Source: Alkaliphilus oremlandii OhILAs (GTDB lineage: Bacteria; Bacillota; Clostridia; Peptostreptococcales; Natronincolaceae). From it: a stretch of 64,000 nt of DNA. Positions 8,032 through 15,339 of this stretch are shown here, one piece after another. The notes beneath the pieces are model-generated. The model searched no databases and was not told the DNA's origin. It worked only from the letters and a program-made list of their open reading frames with translations. The translations under genes were made by a program, and so were the position numbers. The DNA lies in contig NC_009922.1 in assembly GCF_000018325.1 (NCBI RefSeq), positions 1,736,001 to 1,800,000 of the forward strand, given 5' to 3'. Every line of letters begins with the position of its first letter. Positions within the stretch are counted from its first letter, which is position 1.

Positions 8032-8250
8032 TTACTTTACCTCCCCAGTGCCTATGACTTGATTTTCATTAATAAATTGCTGCATACCTTTTATTCTTGC
8101 TTCTGATGCCATTATACCCGCTTCTGCTGACTTTTTTAAATCATTGTCTTCAATTAACATATGTGTTGCTTTAGCCATTGCAAGACCTTCATTTTCCATT
8201 TTTAACATTCCTGTCAATGTTAGTAGTTCTGATCCAGATAGTTTTCTCAC
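8032..8250 (-). CDS. Small helical protein paired with the CotF-like gene
   Basis: A 72-residue helical protein (MRKLSGSELLTLTGMLKMEN...EARIKGMQQFI) read from a GTG codon with GGAGG about 8 bases upstream. Short proteins of this kind often precede CotF-family genes in Clostridia and look like a half-sized, ferritin-like helical partner. The coupling to 7722-8030 suggests that the products interact. Assignment as a coat-associated protein is inference from the neighbour. Confidence 0.6.
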   Translation of the reverse strand: MRKLSGSELLTLTGMLKMENEGLAMAKATHMLIEDNDLKKSAEAGIMASEARIKGMQQFINENQVIGTGEVK

Positions 8251-8494
8251 TGCTTTCCCTCCATTACTATTGATTTAAGCAATAATATTATTAGTAATAA
8301 AATAGTAATTATTCGCAAAATTTAAATAAATTGTTTTTTCCTCATTTTTAATATTAATGAACATTTATTTCAAGAAACATATTTATACTTTTAGATAGAA
8401 AAGATGTTGCTTAATAGAAAATAAGGAAAAAATATTATCGCTTACCTAACGAAAATGAAACAGGGTAGCCTGAGCCCTATCCAAACATCTTCAC

Positions 8495-8617
8495 TTAACT
8501 CTGCTTCTGTTTTTCTGCCTTGGGATCTGAGATAACCTCATATCCACCCATACTGGCTACGGATATAATTATTGCATTAATTATAGTAAGTAATAACACT
8601 CCCTTCTCCTTAGACAT
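8495..8617 (-). CDS. Small single-span membrane protein (40 residues)
   Basis: Reads MSKEKGVLLLTIINAIIISV followed by a short polar tail ending KAEKQKQS. The start is set by GGAGAAGGG 5 bases upstream. One hydrophobic segment spans residues 7-22. A longer frame runs upstream into a fragment with CNRHHNNIHN, an HNH-like ligand pattern, which is probably a remnant joined by rearrangement. Size and neighbourhood suggest prophage origin; the function is unknown. A broken duplicate lies at 7555-7610. Confidence 0.5.
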   Translation of the reverse strand: MSKEKGVLLLTIINAIIISVASMGGYEVISDPKAEKQKQS

Positions 8618-8689
8618 TAACCCTTCTCCTACTGCCTCATACTTTCTGTTGTGAATATTATTATGATGCCTATTACATACACACATTAG

Positions 8690-9036
8690 ATTGCTATATC
8701 CATAACTTGATGAATGAAATGTCTTATCAAAGATTCGCTCAATAATATTTACAATAGCTTGTTGTACTGCTCTGTCCTTTACTGTAGCGATTCCTAGTAA
8801 TTTTACACCACCATCTGGCTTTTGGATTTCTACTCTCCTTACTAGACTGGGTTCATATCCGTTGGTTTTCAGTTTATCATGAAGATACTCAATATTTAGT
8901 TCGAAATTTAAATGAAAGTAGAAACAGCTTCCCCATCTATTCCAGGGGCTCCATTATTTTTCTTTACATATTTAAATGTAAGTTCTAGATTTTCTTTTCG
9001 ATATATTTTATCGATAAGGCTGTACCATTTCCTCAA
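8690..9036 (-). pseudogene. ltrA: Group II intron reverse transcriptase, 5' fragment with frameshifts
   Basis: The minus strand encodes RKWYSLIDKIYRKENLELTF, KKNNGAPGIDGEAVSTF, then after a stop and frame change NIEYLHDKLKTNGYEPS, RRVEIQKPDGGVKLLGI and DRAVQQAIVNIIERIF ending HSSSYGY. These are the RT-0 and RT-1 regions of intron-encoded maturases. The catalytic YADD region, maturase and endonuclease domains are missing. The truncated end runs into an HNH-like fragment (CNRHHNNIHN), so an old deletion or rearrangement removed the rest. Confidence 0.82.
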
Positions 9037-9754
9037 GATTTTCCCTCCTTTGTTGCTGCATCTTCTATTATTCTTGTTCAAGCTATACGTTTTTCATTAG
9101 AATTTCTTAACGTTTCTAGCTCCATAGCAATCTTATCCCCAGTTTTTCTAATTACTTCATATCTATGTCGTCGAGATAGCTTGCAAGTTGTTTCATGCCA
9201 GATATTCGTACCTTCCAGCATTTCAGCCTTCATTTAACACCTTTTCCCTTACTTAAAATCCTTTCCAATACACTTTGAAATCTCTTTCGCCCTTGGCACC
9301 AGACATAAGCTTTTGAACTATGCCAGCCACATCAACTGTGTGATGTGTCACCTGAGTTTTATCCTCCATAGGATTACTCCCTTTCATTGGCTCAGATTTT
9401 ATCACTACTATGGCTTCATCTGCATACTGCACTCTAGTTTAATTCCTTGCTTTCGCTTGTGAACTTAACCTACAGCATCGAGTACAGCACTTCCAAGGTT
9501 AAGTTGCTCCGCCTATTACTAAAACGACCATCTAAACACATGTAGCTAAGCTAATATTGGGACGTCCCTGCTTTTTGGAAGGTTATCCACTACACATGCC
9601 AACACTGGTTCACTTTCGTTTCGTTCCAGCAACCGCCATCAGTTTCCTTCAGACCCTTTCGTCGCCGAAAACGCCCTTACTTACAGCTTGTCTTCCCATT
9701 AGCCAGGTGACAGGTTTTCTCTCAAACCATCGGCTCGGCAACATGCCTCGCAAA
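9037..9754 (-). mobile_element. Group II intron RNA, 5' part (domains I to IV), truncated
   Basis: Upstream of the maturase fragment the minus strand carries long structured sequence with intron-like boxes (for example GACGAAAGGGTCTGAAGG and AAGTTCACAAGCGAAAGC) and no maintained reading frame. The maturase N-terminal coding region (KIAMELETLRNSNEKRIA) lies near 9080-9240. The 5' end, near GTTTGCGAGG, abuts the T run of the terminator of the neighbouring gene. No domain V-like hairpin is seen on the 3' side, so the intron cannot splice. The subclass is not certain; B-like is my impression. Confidence 0.7.
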
Positions 9755-9777
9755 CAAAAAAGAGCCTATTGGCTCTA
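9755..9777 (-). terminator. Terminator of the DUF898-like gene and intron insertion point
   Basis: GAGCC AATA GGCTC followed by six T residues on the minus strand, starting in the stop codon of the gene at 9775. The intron fragment begins directly after the T run. Confidence 0.7.
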
Positions 9778-10110
9778 ACTCACAAATGTTGTATTTTTAA
9801 CTTTCCATTTTTCTAACGCTATTCCAACCCAAAAACCATAAATACCTACAGTGATAACAATTAATAATAGCCATTTAATCCAATTACCAAACAATCCAAT
9901 AGCTGTACCATTAAACTTTAATCTTCTTCCTTCAATTACAGTATGATTAATTTTCCAACCATAAACCATGCATAACGCCCAAGGATAACAAATTCCTGCA
10001 GTGAAAAATGTTATTAATCCTCCTAATATAGACCAACCCATTAATTGCGCCAAACCACCGTCAAAATAGGAATTTCCACTTTGATTAGTAACATTAATAT
10101 TTATTGACAT
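9775..10110 (-). CDS. DUF898/YjgN-like small membrane protein
   Basis: A 111-residue membrane protein starting MSININVTNQSGNSYFDGG; the start is fixed by AAGGAGGTGATTTAT just before the ATG, so the longer upstream frame is rejected. A first hydrophobic segment (about 25-48) ends in GICYPWALCMVYGWKI, followed by EGRRLKFNGTAIGLFGNWIK and a second hydrophobic segment near 85-100. The G.CYPWA...W...H T pattern and RRL.F.G are typical of DUF898 proteins. The function is unknown. It is skin-borne and apparently intact. Confidence 0.68.
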   Translation of the reverse strand: MSININVTNQSGNSYFDGGLAQLMGWSILGGLITFFTAGICYPWALCMVYGWKINHTVIEGRRLKFNGTAIGLFGNWIKWLLLIVITVGIYGFWVGIALEKWKVKNTTFVS

Positions 10111-10190
10111 ATAAATCACCTCCTTATACATGGTAAATTCAGTAAAAGGGACTAAAGTCCTACAACAAAATATCGAAAGTTTCGACAATG

Positions 10191-10347
10191 TTATTGCTCG
10201 GTTTTTCTATTACGATCAATGTAGATATCTAATGCTTTAATTCCTCTACGTGCAAGTTTTATAAATAGCACCATGCTATAAATACCTAGCCCTATTAAAG
10301 CCAGATTTATAAACATTAGCCCTAGAGCAAATCCTTGTGCTCTCATA
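10191..10347 (-). pseudogene. Small membrane protein with a frameshift in a G run
   Basis: From the ATG at 10347, preceded by AGGAGGG, the frame reads MRAQGFALG and then runs to a stop after 23 codons. One base out, it continues MFINLALIGLGIYSMVLFIK and ends DIYIDRNRKTEQ at 10191. Four G residues (three in the restored frame) mark the break, so this looks like a one-base insertion in a 51-residue membrane protein. An alternative is a shorter 41-residue protein starting at 10316 with a weak ribosome site. Confidence 0.5.
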
Positions 10348-10470
10348 GTTTAGCCCTCCTTTATTAATCTTTTCTATATTAATTTCTTCACAGAAGGCTA
10401 AAATCCTACATTAATTATTCGTCAAATTCCGACAATGAACAATAAGCTATCTTGCTGGTTGTGAAATAGG

Positions 10471-10631
10471 TCACTTCTGGCACCTACCAAACATACAAAA
10501 TACCCATTCCCTGTCCAACTACTCCATTCACATCTAAAGCATTTATGAGATTGTATAACTTTCTGTCTCCTAAGTTCTGCTAGTCTTTCTTTTTCATCTA
10601 GTTCGTCAAAATAGCTTTTCTTTATATTCAC
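10471..10631 (-). pseudogene. Zinc-finger-like phage protein, frameshifted
   Basis: The frame encodes LRRQKVIQSHKCFRCEWSSW then TGNGYF, after which a one-base shift gives CMFGRCQK and a stop at 10471. With the shift the pattern is C-x2-C...C-x4-C, which is common in small clostridial phage proteins. Unshifted, the frame runs on to 10422 through non-conserved sequence. The apparent 98-residue frame also overlaps a terminator hairpin at its N-terminus, so its first about 29 residues are not credible. Confidence 0.5.
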
Positions 10632-10665
10632 CACCCCAATAAAATTATTTTTAGGACGAGAAAAA

Positions 10666-10696
10666 ACCTTTGCAGTTACGCAAAGGTTTTTTCTCA
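10666..10696. terminator. Bidirectional intrinsic terminator
   Basis: AAAAAACCTTTGC and GCAAAGGTTTTTT flank a short loop, giving a stem with T runs on both strands. Confidence 0.75.
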
Positions 10697-10718
10697 GATA
10701 ATGGGGAGTTTTTCTCAA

Positions 10719-11214
10719 AATGAATAAGTTTTTGTACTTTTATGATATCATCCTATGCCCATTTAATTGTTATGTATGTGTTAGATTTTCGTTAACTTAT
10801 GATTTACAAAAACCCCGTCAAGGTGACGAGGTCTTAAAAGGGGGGAAAATTAGTTGTTAAGCTTTTATAATACAAGTATACCCTGCTATTCTTACAATCA
10901 GGTTACCGTTTCATGTCTTTTTCATTACATTTTTTTACCAATAAAAAACCCCTTCGGTTTATAGAAGAGGTTTTAGATTTATATAATTTTCCTTAGTACC
11001 ATATTAACACATTAACCTTAGTATAAAATAGCATCTTTTTTGCACTACTTTAGCATCTGTTTTAAACCATCCATACCAAATTAAGTAGATGCTAAGTTGA
11101 TTAACCATTTGATTTATCCATCTTCTTGGTATTCCTAAACCACAATGTAACTCCTCTTGAATTTCTTCATATGTTTTTGCTTCGAAATTTGAATTGTCAA
11201 TACTAAACTAAGCA
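10719..11214. other. Skin stretch with two orphan terminators and a coding remnant
   Basis: No intact gene. Two minus-strand terminators occur at 10808-10832 (CCTCGTCA/TGACGGGG) and 10943-10973 (CCTCTTC/GAAGGGG), each followed by T runs but with no gene before them, as if genes were deleted. Near 11000-11200 the minus strand can be read as about 60 codons (EEIQEELHCGLGIPRRWINQ...) without a convincing start; I do not recognise it. Confidence 0.45.
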
Positions 11215-12005
11215 AATCTTTTTAAGGGTATTTCTCTTAAATTATACAGGTGTTAGATAGCCTAATGTTGAATGAATTCTTATGTTATTATACGCATTCA
11301 TGTAATCATCTAACTTAATATTAAGGTTTTCTAACGATTTAAAAATATGTCCATATAGCAAACTCTGTTTTGAATACTTTGAAGGTCGCTTCTGCTGCCA
11401 CATTGTCATATGGACATGCTTTTTGATTCAAGGATCTCTGAATGTTAAAAGTCTCTATCAGGCCATTAATAACGTTGTTTTTAAATTCATTGCCTCGATT
11501 AGTATGAAGTATGGATATATTGTTGAAATTTTCATTCATTTTAGCGAAGGTTCCGTAAACGAGCATTGCATCCTTTTTAGGACCAGGGCTATACCCGATA
11601 ATTTCTCTATTAAATAAGTCTATTAAAATGCAGACATAATCCCACTTTCCAGCAACTCTAACATAAGTCAAATCATTTACAACCACTTTTAATCGGTCTC
11701 TATTTGAAAACTTACGATTTACTTCAGGTGGTAATATCTTCGTTAGAATACCTTTCGAAAGGCTTGTATTGTTCAATTGTATATCTTGAAACCAGACTAT
11801 CTTTGCGCATGATTCTTCCTATATCTACATCTAGAGGCAATCTCACCTTTATCTTCAAGTTTTTTCGATTTTCTTTGAATATCCTAATAACATTATCAAC
11901 AAGTGGATCCTCTATATTTTAGATCTTAGACTTATAGTAGTATGTACTTCTTGATATGCTTCGGACGCTACACATTACCGATATTGAGTATTTGTCATCT
12001 TTTGT
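11215..12005 (-). pseudogene. IS3-family (IS150-like) transposase remnant
   Basis: A longer frame at 11339-11776 encodes DDE-domain parts: VVNDLTYVRVAGKWDYVCIL, DLFNREIIGYS, and HTNRGNEFKN, the equivalent of the second Asp motif HSDxGxxY with Ser changed to Asn. The upstream part of OrfB (DNVIRIFKENRKN...IGRIMRKDSLVSRYT) and the C-terminal YNNIRIHSTLGYLTPV occur in other frames. Several frameshifts and stops separate the pieces, and I found no clear terminal inverted repeats. The element is dead. Confidence 0.8.
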
Positions 12006-12013
12006 TTTTATAT

Positions 12014-12247
12014 CTACAATATTACATCACGATCTCCTTTGGCTACCAAATCCTCGATGATCTTCCAAGCTACGTTATGCATATCATCAAGAACTTTTTG
12101 AATCTCTTCTTCTGTCATAGGTGGCGGAGCCACCACTTCAACTATTGCATTTCTAAATTTATATGTTTCAGATATAATCCTGTCCCCATCTTTCACTTGC
12201 TTAATTAAGTAATCTTTATTTACTTCCTGATTTACATCTTTATCCAT
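12014..12247 (-). CDS. Small phage-like protein (77 residues)
   Basis: Starts MDKDVNQEVNKDYLIKQ, with GGAGGTGGCGAT directly before the ATG. The C-terminal half reads VEVVAPPPMTEEEIQKVLDD followed by MHNVAWKIIEDL. The proline patch followed by an acidic helix is seen in small clostridial prophage proteins of unknown function. A possible promoter (TTGACA, 16 bases, TATAGA) lies upstream near 12325-12355. It appears intact; its role is unknown. Confidence 0.55.
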   Translation of the reverse strand: MDKDVNQEVNKDYLIKQVKDGDRIISETYKFRNAIVEVVAPPPMTEEEIQKVLDDMHNVAWKIIEDLVAKGDRDVIL

Positions 12248-12654
12248 ATCGCCACCTCCGTACTCTAATGTTATGAAAATACCGGTTTGTACTATTACAT
12301 TCTAATTTTCTTTTACAAGTATTTTCTCTTTCTATAATATAAGTACAGACTTTGTCAAGCCAAATAACTGGGAAAGTAAAACAATATGCACCGATATATG
12401 TCAACTTATATATAACGGTAATCAATTTGTACCGAATAAATCTACTGATGAAATACACGGCCTAGATAATGAAAGCATCCATTGCCAAATTAACAAAATG
12501 AATCAGAACATATATCAAATTACACAAGATACAAAGATTCTCAGATACGCGCTATCTTTTTAGGTATTTCAGAACCAAATGGATGCTATTACTGTTTACG
12601 ATCCAAGGTTAACCGATAACCCTTTCAGGCTTCAGATTCTAACGTCTGTAAGCC
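12248..12654. other. Skin stretch without an intact gene
   Basis: On the plus strand a frame of about 75 codons ends at 12563 (…FVPNKSTDEIHGLDNESIHC…NIYQITQDTKILRYALSF) but has no start codon or ribosome site, so it may be the tail of a lost gene. The minus-strand frame at 12240-12458 is basic and low in coding character and I do not accept it. The rest is featureless. Confidence 0.35.
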
Positions 12655-12786
12655 TTATGCTGGTATTTTTTCCGAGAGAAGATTTTCGATTTCTTCAGAT
12701 GTTTCTTTGTTCTTCAAAAGATCAAATATCAGCGAAGAAAATGCTTTGATATCTGTAATTTCTTTTAGTACTTCAAATCTTCTCAT
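12655..12786 (-). CDS. Small phage-like protein (43 residues)
   Basis: Reads MRRFEVLKEITDIKAFSSLI and ends LLSEKIPA, with AGGAGATGAAAGCT before the ATG. Short proteins starting M-[RK]-R-F-E-V-L-K-E are frequent in clostridial prophages next to a repressor, which fits the position here, 12 bases after the repressor gene. The function is unknown. Confidence 0.6.
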   Translation of the reverse strand: MRRFEVLKEITDIKAFSSLIFDLLKNKETSEEIENLLSEKIPA

Positions 12787-12798
12787 AGCTTTCATCTC

Positions 12799-13011
12799 CT
12801 AGTTTTTATTTATTTTCCTTGATATTAAGAACCTATCTTTATTAACCTGTTGGACCCCACATATAAATTCATATTCTTCAAATGTCATTTTACGCTTATC
12901 ATTTAAAGCCAAATTAAACTTTATAAGTGGTATTTGAGTTTTCTCAGATATAAAAGTTTGCGAAACATCAACTTCATCTACAAAGGCTTTTATCTTCATA
13001 CCTACACACAT
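12799..13011 (-). CDS. Cro/CI-type helix-turn-helix repressor
   Basis: A 70-residue single-domain DNA-binding protein: VSQTFISEKTQIPLIKFNLA makes the helix-turn-helix (about 15-35) and RKMTFEEYEFIC matches the C-terminal helices of small XRE-family phage regulators. The start follows AAAGGAGCGAGGGA. It faces the ImmA/IrrE remnant across about 80 bases, the usual arrangement of a phage or ICE immunity module in which the peptidase inactivates the repressor. It probably controls what remains of the skin cargo. Confidence 0.68.
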   Translation of the reverse strand: MCVGMKIKAFVDEVDVSQTFISEKTQIPLIKFNLALNDKRKMTFEEYEFICGVQQVNKDRFLISRKINKN

Positions 13012-13089
13012 TCCCTCGCTCCTTTCTTTTTATATTATAATCTCGATATTGATGATAGTTTTTAATATATATACGGGGGAATGTAAAAT

Positions 13090-13533
13090 ATGACATATGA
13101 AGAGCTATTAAAAGAGACTAATTCTTCCGGATTAATAGTAAAAGAAAAACCCCTAAGGGGTTACAATGGAAGAATCAAAGGGAATAGAATTGCGATAAAA
13201 AAGGATTTGACTAATTCAGCCAAGTTAAGTACATTATCAGAAGAGGTTGTCCACCACTTCACCACTGTAGGCAATATATTGGATCAGTCTAAGATAGGAA
13301 ATAAAAATTAAAGGCCCGTAGATGGGCCATAGATAAGTTAATTAAAGTGGAACAATTTATAGATGCTTATAAAGTTGGAGTTAGCAATCGGCATGAATCG
13401 GCAGAATTTTTAGACGTTACAGAAGAATTCGTTGACATGGCTATAGAGCACTTTAAAGGAATATATGGATCTGTCATTCTATAGGTAATTACATAATTTA
13501 CTTTGAGCCATTAATTGTAATGGAAAAGTTTTA
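13090..13533 (+). pseudogene. immA: ImmA/IrrE-family metallopeptidase, frameshifted
   Basis: The first frame (to 13311) reads MTYEELLKETNSSGLIVKEK and then GYNGRIKGNRIAIKKDL. The usual HExxH-type site appears only as LSEEVVHHFTTVG. At about 13308 a missing base breaks the frame; the sequence continues KARRWAIDKLIKVEQFIDAY and SAEFLDVTEEFVDMAIEHF, then a second frame change gives NYIIYFEPLIVMEKF and a stop near 13533. A short deletion before the metal site is also likely. The peptidase would once have cleaved the neighbouring repressor. Confidence 0.78.
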
Positions 13534-13580
13534 ATAAAATGTTATAATAAATAAAGAGCTTTAACTGAGGGGTGAAAAGT

Positions 13581-13931
13581 TTGGATAACGAAAAGCTATT
13601 TGAATTGATGGAAAAGATGTATAGTGACTTTAGTAAGAAATTTGACAAGATTGATGAAAGATTTGAGAAGATGGATGAGCGATTTGAAAGATTAGAAGTT
13701 GGACAAGCTAAATTAGAAGTTGGTCAAGCAAACTTGGAAAGCAAAGTTTCTTCTATCGAAAATACTGTAACTAGGATTGAACATGACCATGGTAGAAAGC
13801 TAGACGCTCTGTTCGATGGATATAAACAAAATACTGATAGGCTAGACCGAATAGAAGATAAGGTAGATAAAATCGAAGAAAAGGTACAATCTCAAGAAGT
13901 AGAAATTCGTGTACTGAAGAATGTGAAGTAA
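13581..13931 (+). CDS. Coiled-coil phage-like protein
   Basis: A 116-residue protein, mostly heptad coiled coil (KKFDKIDERFEKMDERFERL, then LDRIEDKVDKIEEKVQSQ). TTG at 13581 is preferred because GAGGGGTG lies 8 bases before it; the GTG at 13572 overlaps that site. Internal near-repeats KIDERFEKMDERFE and LEVGQAKLEVGQANLE show repeat expansion. Similar coiled-coil proteins occur in clostridial prophages and skin elements. The function is unknown. Confidence 0.6.
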   Translation: MDNEKLFELMEKMYSDFSKKFDKIDERFEKMDERFERLEVGQAKLEVGQANLESKVSSIENTVTRIEHDHGRKLDALFDGYKQNTDRLDRIEDKVDKIEEKVQSQEVEIRVLKNVK

Positions 13932-13998
13932 TGGTTCAAGTTCATATATGTAGGTATTTTGAGCCTGTAAAATATTTTGTGTTTAAATAAAAATAAAG

Positions 13999-14040
13999 CC
14001 CTTCTCTGACTGATTTGTTAGCCAGAAAAGGGTGTTTTTT
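13999..14040 (+). terminator. Terminator between convergent genes in the skin
   Basis: CCCTTCTCTG and CAGAAAAGGG pair, followed by TGTTTTTT on the plus strand. It lies between the coiled-coil gene and the lipoprotein gene, which converge. Confidence 0.75.
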
Positions 14041-14058
14041 ATTTCAGTATAGATTATT

Positions 14059-14721
14059 TTATTTTTGCCACAAGGAGAACCATTCTACAGGACCATCTTT
14101 ATCCTCATGAACAAATGTTAATTCATAACTACCTAGTTTATATCTTGTCGTCCAATTATCCATGTACAGTTCACTTTGTTCGTTATCTTTTGCCGATATG
14201 ACTTCGTCTGCAGTTCCTAGAACTTTTTCAATTTCTTTCGTAGTCATTCCTAATTTAATACCAAATACCTCGGCATTTTTATCGAAGAATAATATACTTA
14301 CTACTTTTCCAGTTTCATCATAACCATTTGTAAGAAACATAATATCATCGTATGATAAGTAGAATCCCCCTAGAAAATAATCCGATTCATCTGGTTCTCC
14401 CATTTTCCCAATTATGTCAGTACCTTTATCCCCTATTCCAAATTCAATGCCGTCTATTTTTCCTTCATATGCAGATTTTAATAACTTCTCTTTTGGCTGC
14501 CCTTCAGTTACTACCTCACTGTTATCAGATCCATCAGTATTATCCTCTTTATCCTCTGCTTTATTATCTGTCTCATTATTTTCTTCCTGCTCATTTTCCT
14601 TAGGAGCCTCGATATTTGTACCCTTATCCCCTGCTCCATTGTTCGATACTTCTTTGCCTTTACATGCTGAAAAGCTTACTAAAACACCTACTACCATTAA
14701 TAATACAACTATTTTCTTCAT
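14059..14721 (-). CDS. Lipoprotein with acidic linker and DUF4309-like domain
   Basis: A 220-residue lipoprotein; the start MKKIVVLL is fixed by AAAGGAGCTGAAACAA. The signal peptide ends in the lipobox VSFSAC. A Gly/Asn/Glu/Asp-rich linker of about 60 residues follows, then a domain starting near residue 80 with GKIDGIEFGIGDKGTDIIGK and FGIKLGMTTKEIEKVLG, which resembles DUF4309. It should be anchored on the outer face of the membrane. It is skin cargo with a typical housekeeping appearance; the function is unknown. Confidence 0.68.
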   Translation of the reverse strand: MKKIVVLLMVVGVLVSFSACKGKEVSNNGAGDKGTNIEAPKENEQEENNETDNKAEDKEDNTDGSDNSEVVTEGQPKEKLLKSAYEGKIDGIEFGIGDKGTDIIGKMGEPDESDYFLGGFYLSYDDIMFLTNGYDETGKVVSILFFDKNAEVFGIKLGMTTKEIEKVLGTADEVISAKDNEQSELYMDNWTTRYKLGSYELTFVHEDKDGPVEWFSLWQK

Positions 14722-15339
14722 TTGTTTCAGCTCCTTTGCTATTTTATACATTAGTTGTTATATATTTGAACTAACGCCTAGTTATCATTGTATCAATTAT
14801 ATTATGGTTTTGGTAGTGTTTAAGTAAATATTTTACAAATTAATTTTTCTTTCCACAAGTTTTGATAAACTTTCTAACAATACGGAATGATGTTTTCGTC
14901 GATATTTTAATTGATAGTTTAGCACGTATATGAAATTTATTTAAATAAAATTTGGCTATAAATTTTACCATGAAAATGGAATGTTCTAAACTTTTTTAAT
15001 ATATTCTATTTAGAACTTTAATATTTTATTTCAATTTCAGTTTTACTCTCAACTTCTGTGGTAGATTCTATTTTATTAATTATGCGAATAAACATATTAA
15101 TCAATTCCAACTCCAACTATAATCCTTATGTTTTCTATCTAGCTTCAAGTGTTTAATAAATATTTTATTTCCATATCTAATTTTAACATTTATTTTTAAA
15201 ATTCTGTGTCGCATCATGTCAAATTTTATTTTTCAAAAATATATTTATAAAACTAAATAATCATAAGCCATTATAAAGATTAACATAAATACTTTTTTAT
15301 TTTTGCAAAACAGAATAATATATTTAGGTGGTGATTGAA
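14722..15339. other. AT-rich spacer upstream of the recombinase gene
   Basis: About 600 bases without a supported gene. The recombinase ATG is preceded by AGGTGGTGA. A weak sigma-E-like -10 element (CATAAATA near 15284) can be seen upstream but the -35 match is poor, so I do not call a promoter. Confidence 0.4.

Noticed and set aside
8624..8700. HNH endonuclease gene
   Set aside because: CNRHHNNIHN is suggestive but only about 25 codons remain, joined to a truncated maturase; noted as remnant only.
9240..9440. Short frames such as VQYADEAIVVIKSE in the intron region
   Set aside because: VQYADE resembles an RT YADD motif, but it lies 5' of the maturase start where intron RNA is expected, and no frame is maintained; read as intron RNA.
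9557..9778. 73-codon plus-strand frame
   Set aside because: Antisense to conserved intron RNA sequence; no ribosome site.
12240..12458. 72-codon minus-strand frame
   Set aside because: Basic, low-complexity product with no ribosome site, overlapping the promoter region of the 77-residue gene and a possible remnant on the other strand.
14352..14827. Two plus-strand frames over the lipoprotein gene
   Set aside because: Antisense shadows caused by the acidic repeat-like linker of the lipoprotein.
15240..15339. Sigma-E promoter for the recombinase gene
   Set aside because: CATAAATA is a partial -10 match but no adequate -35 at the right distance; left uncalled.
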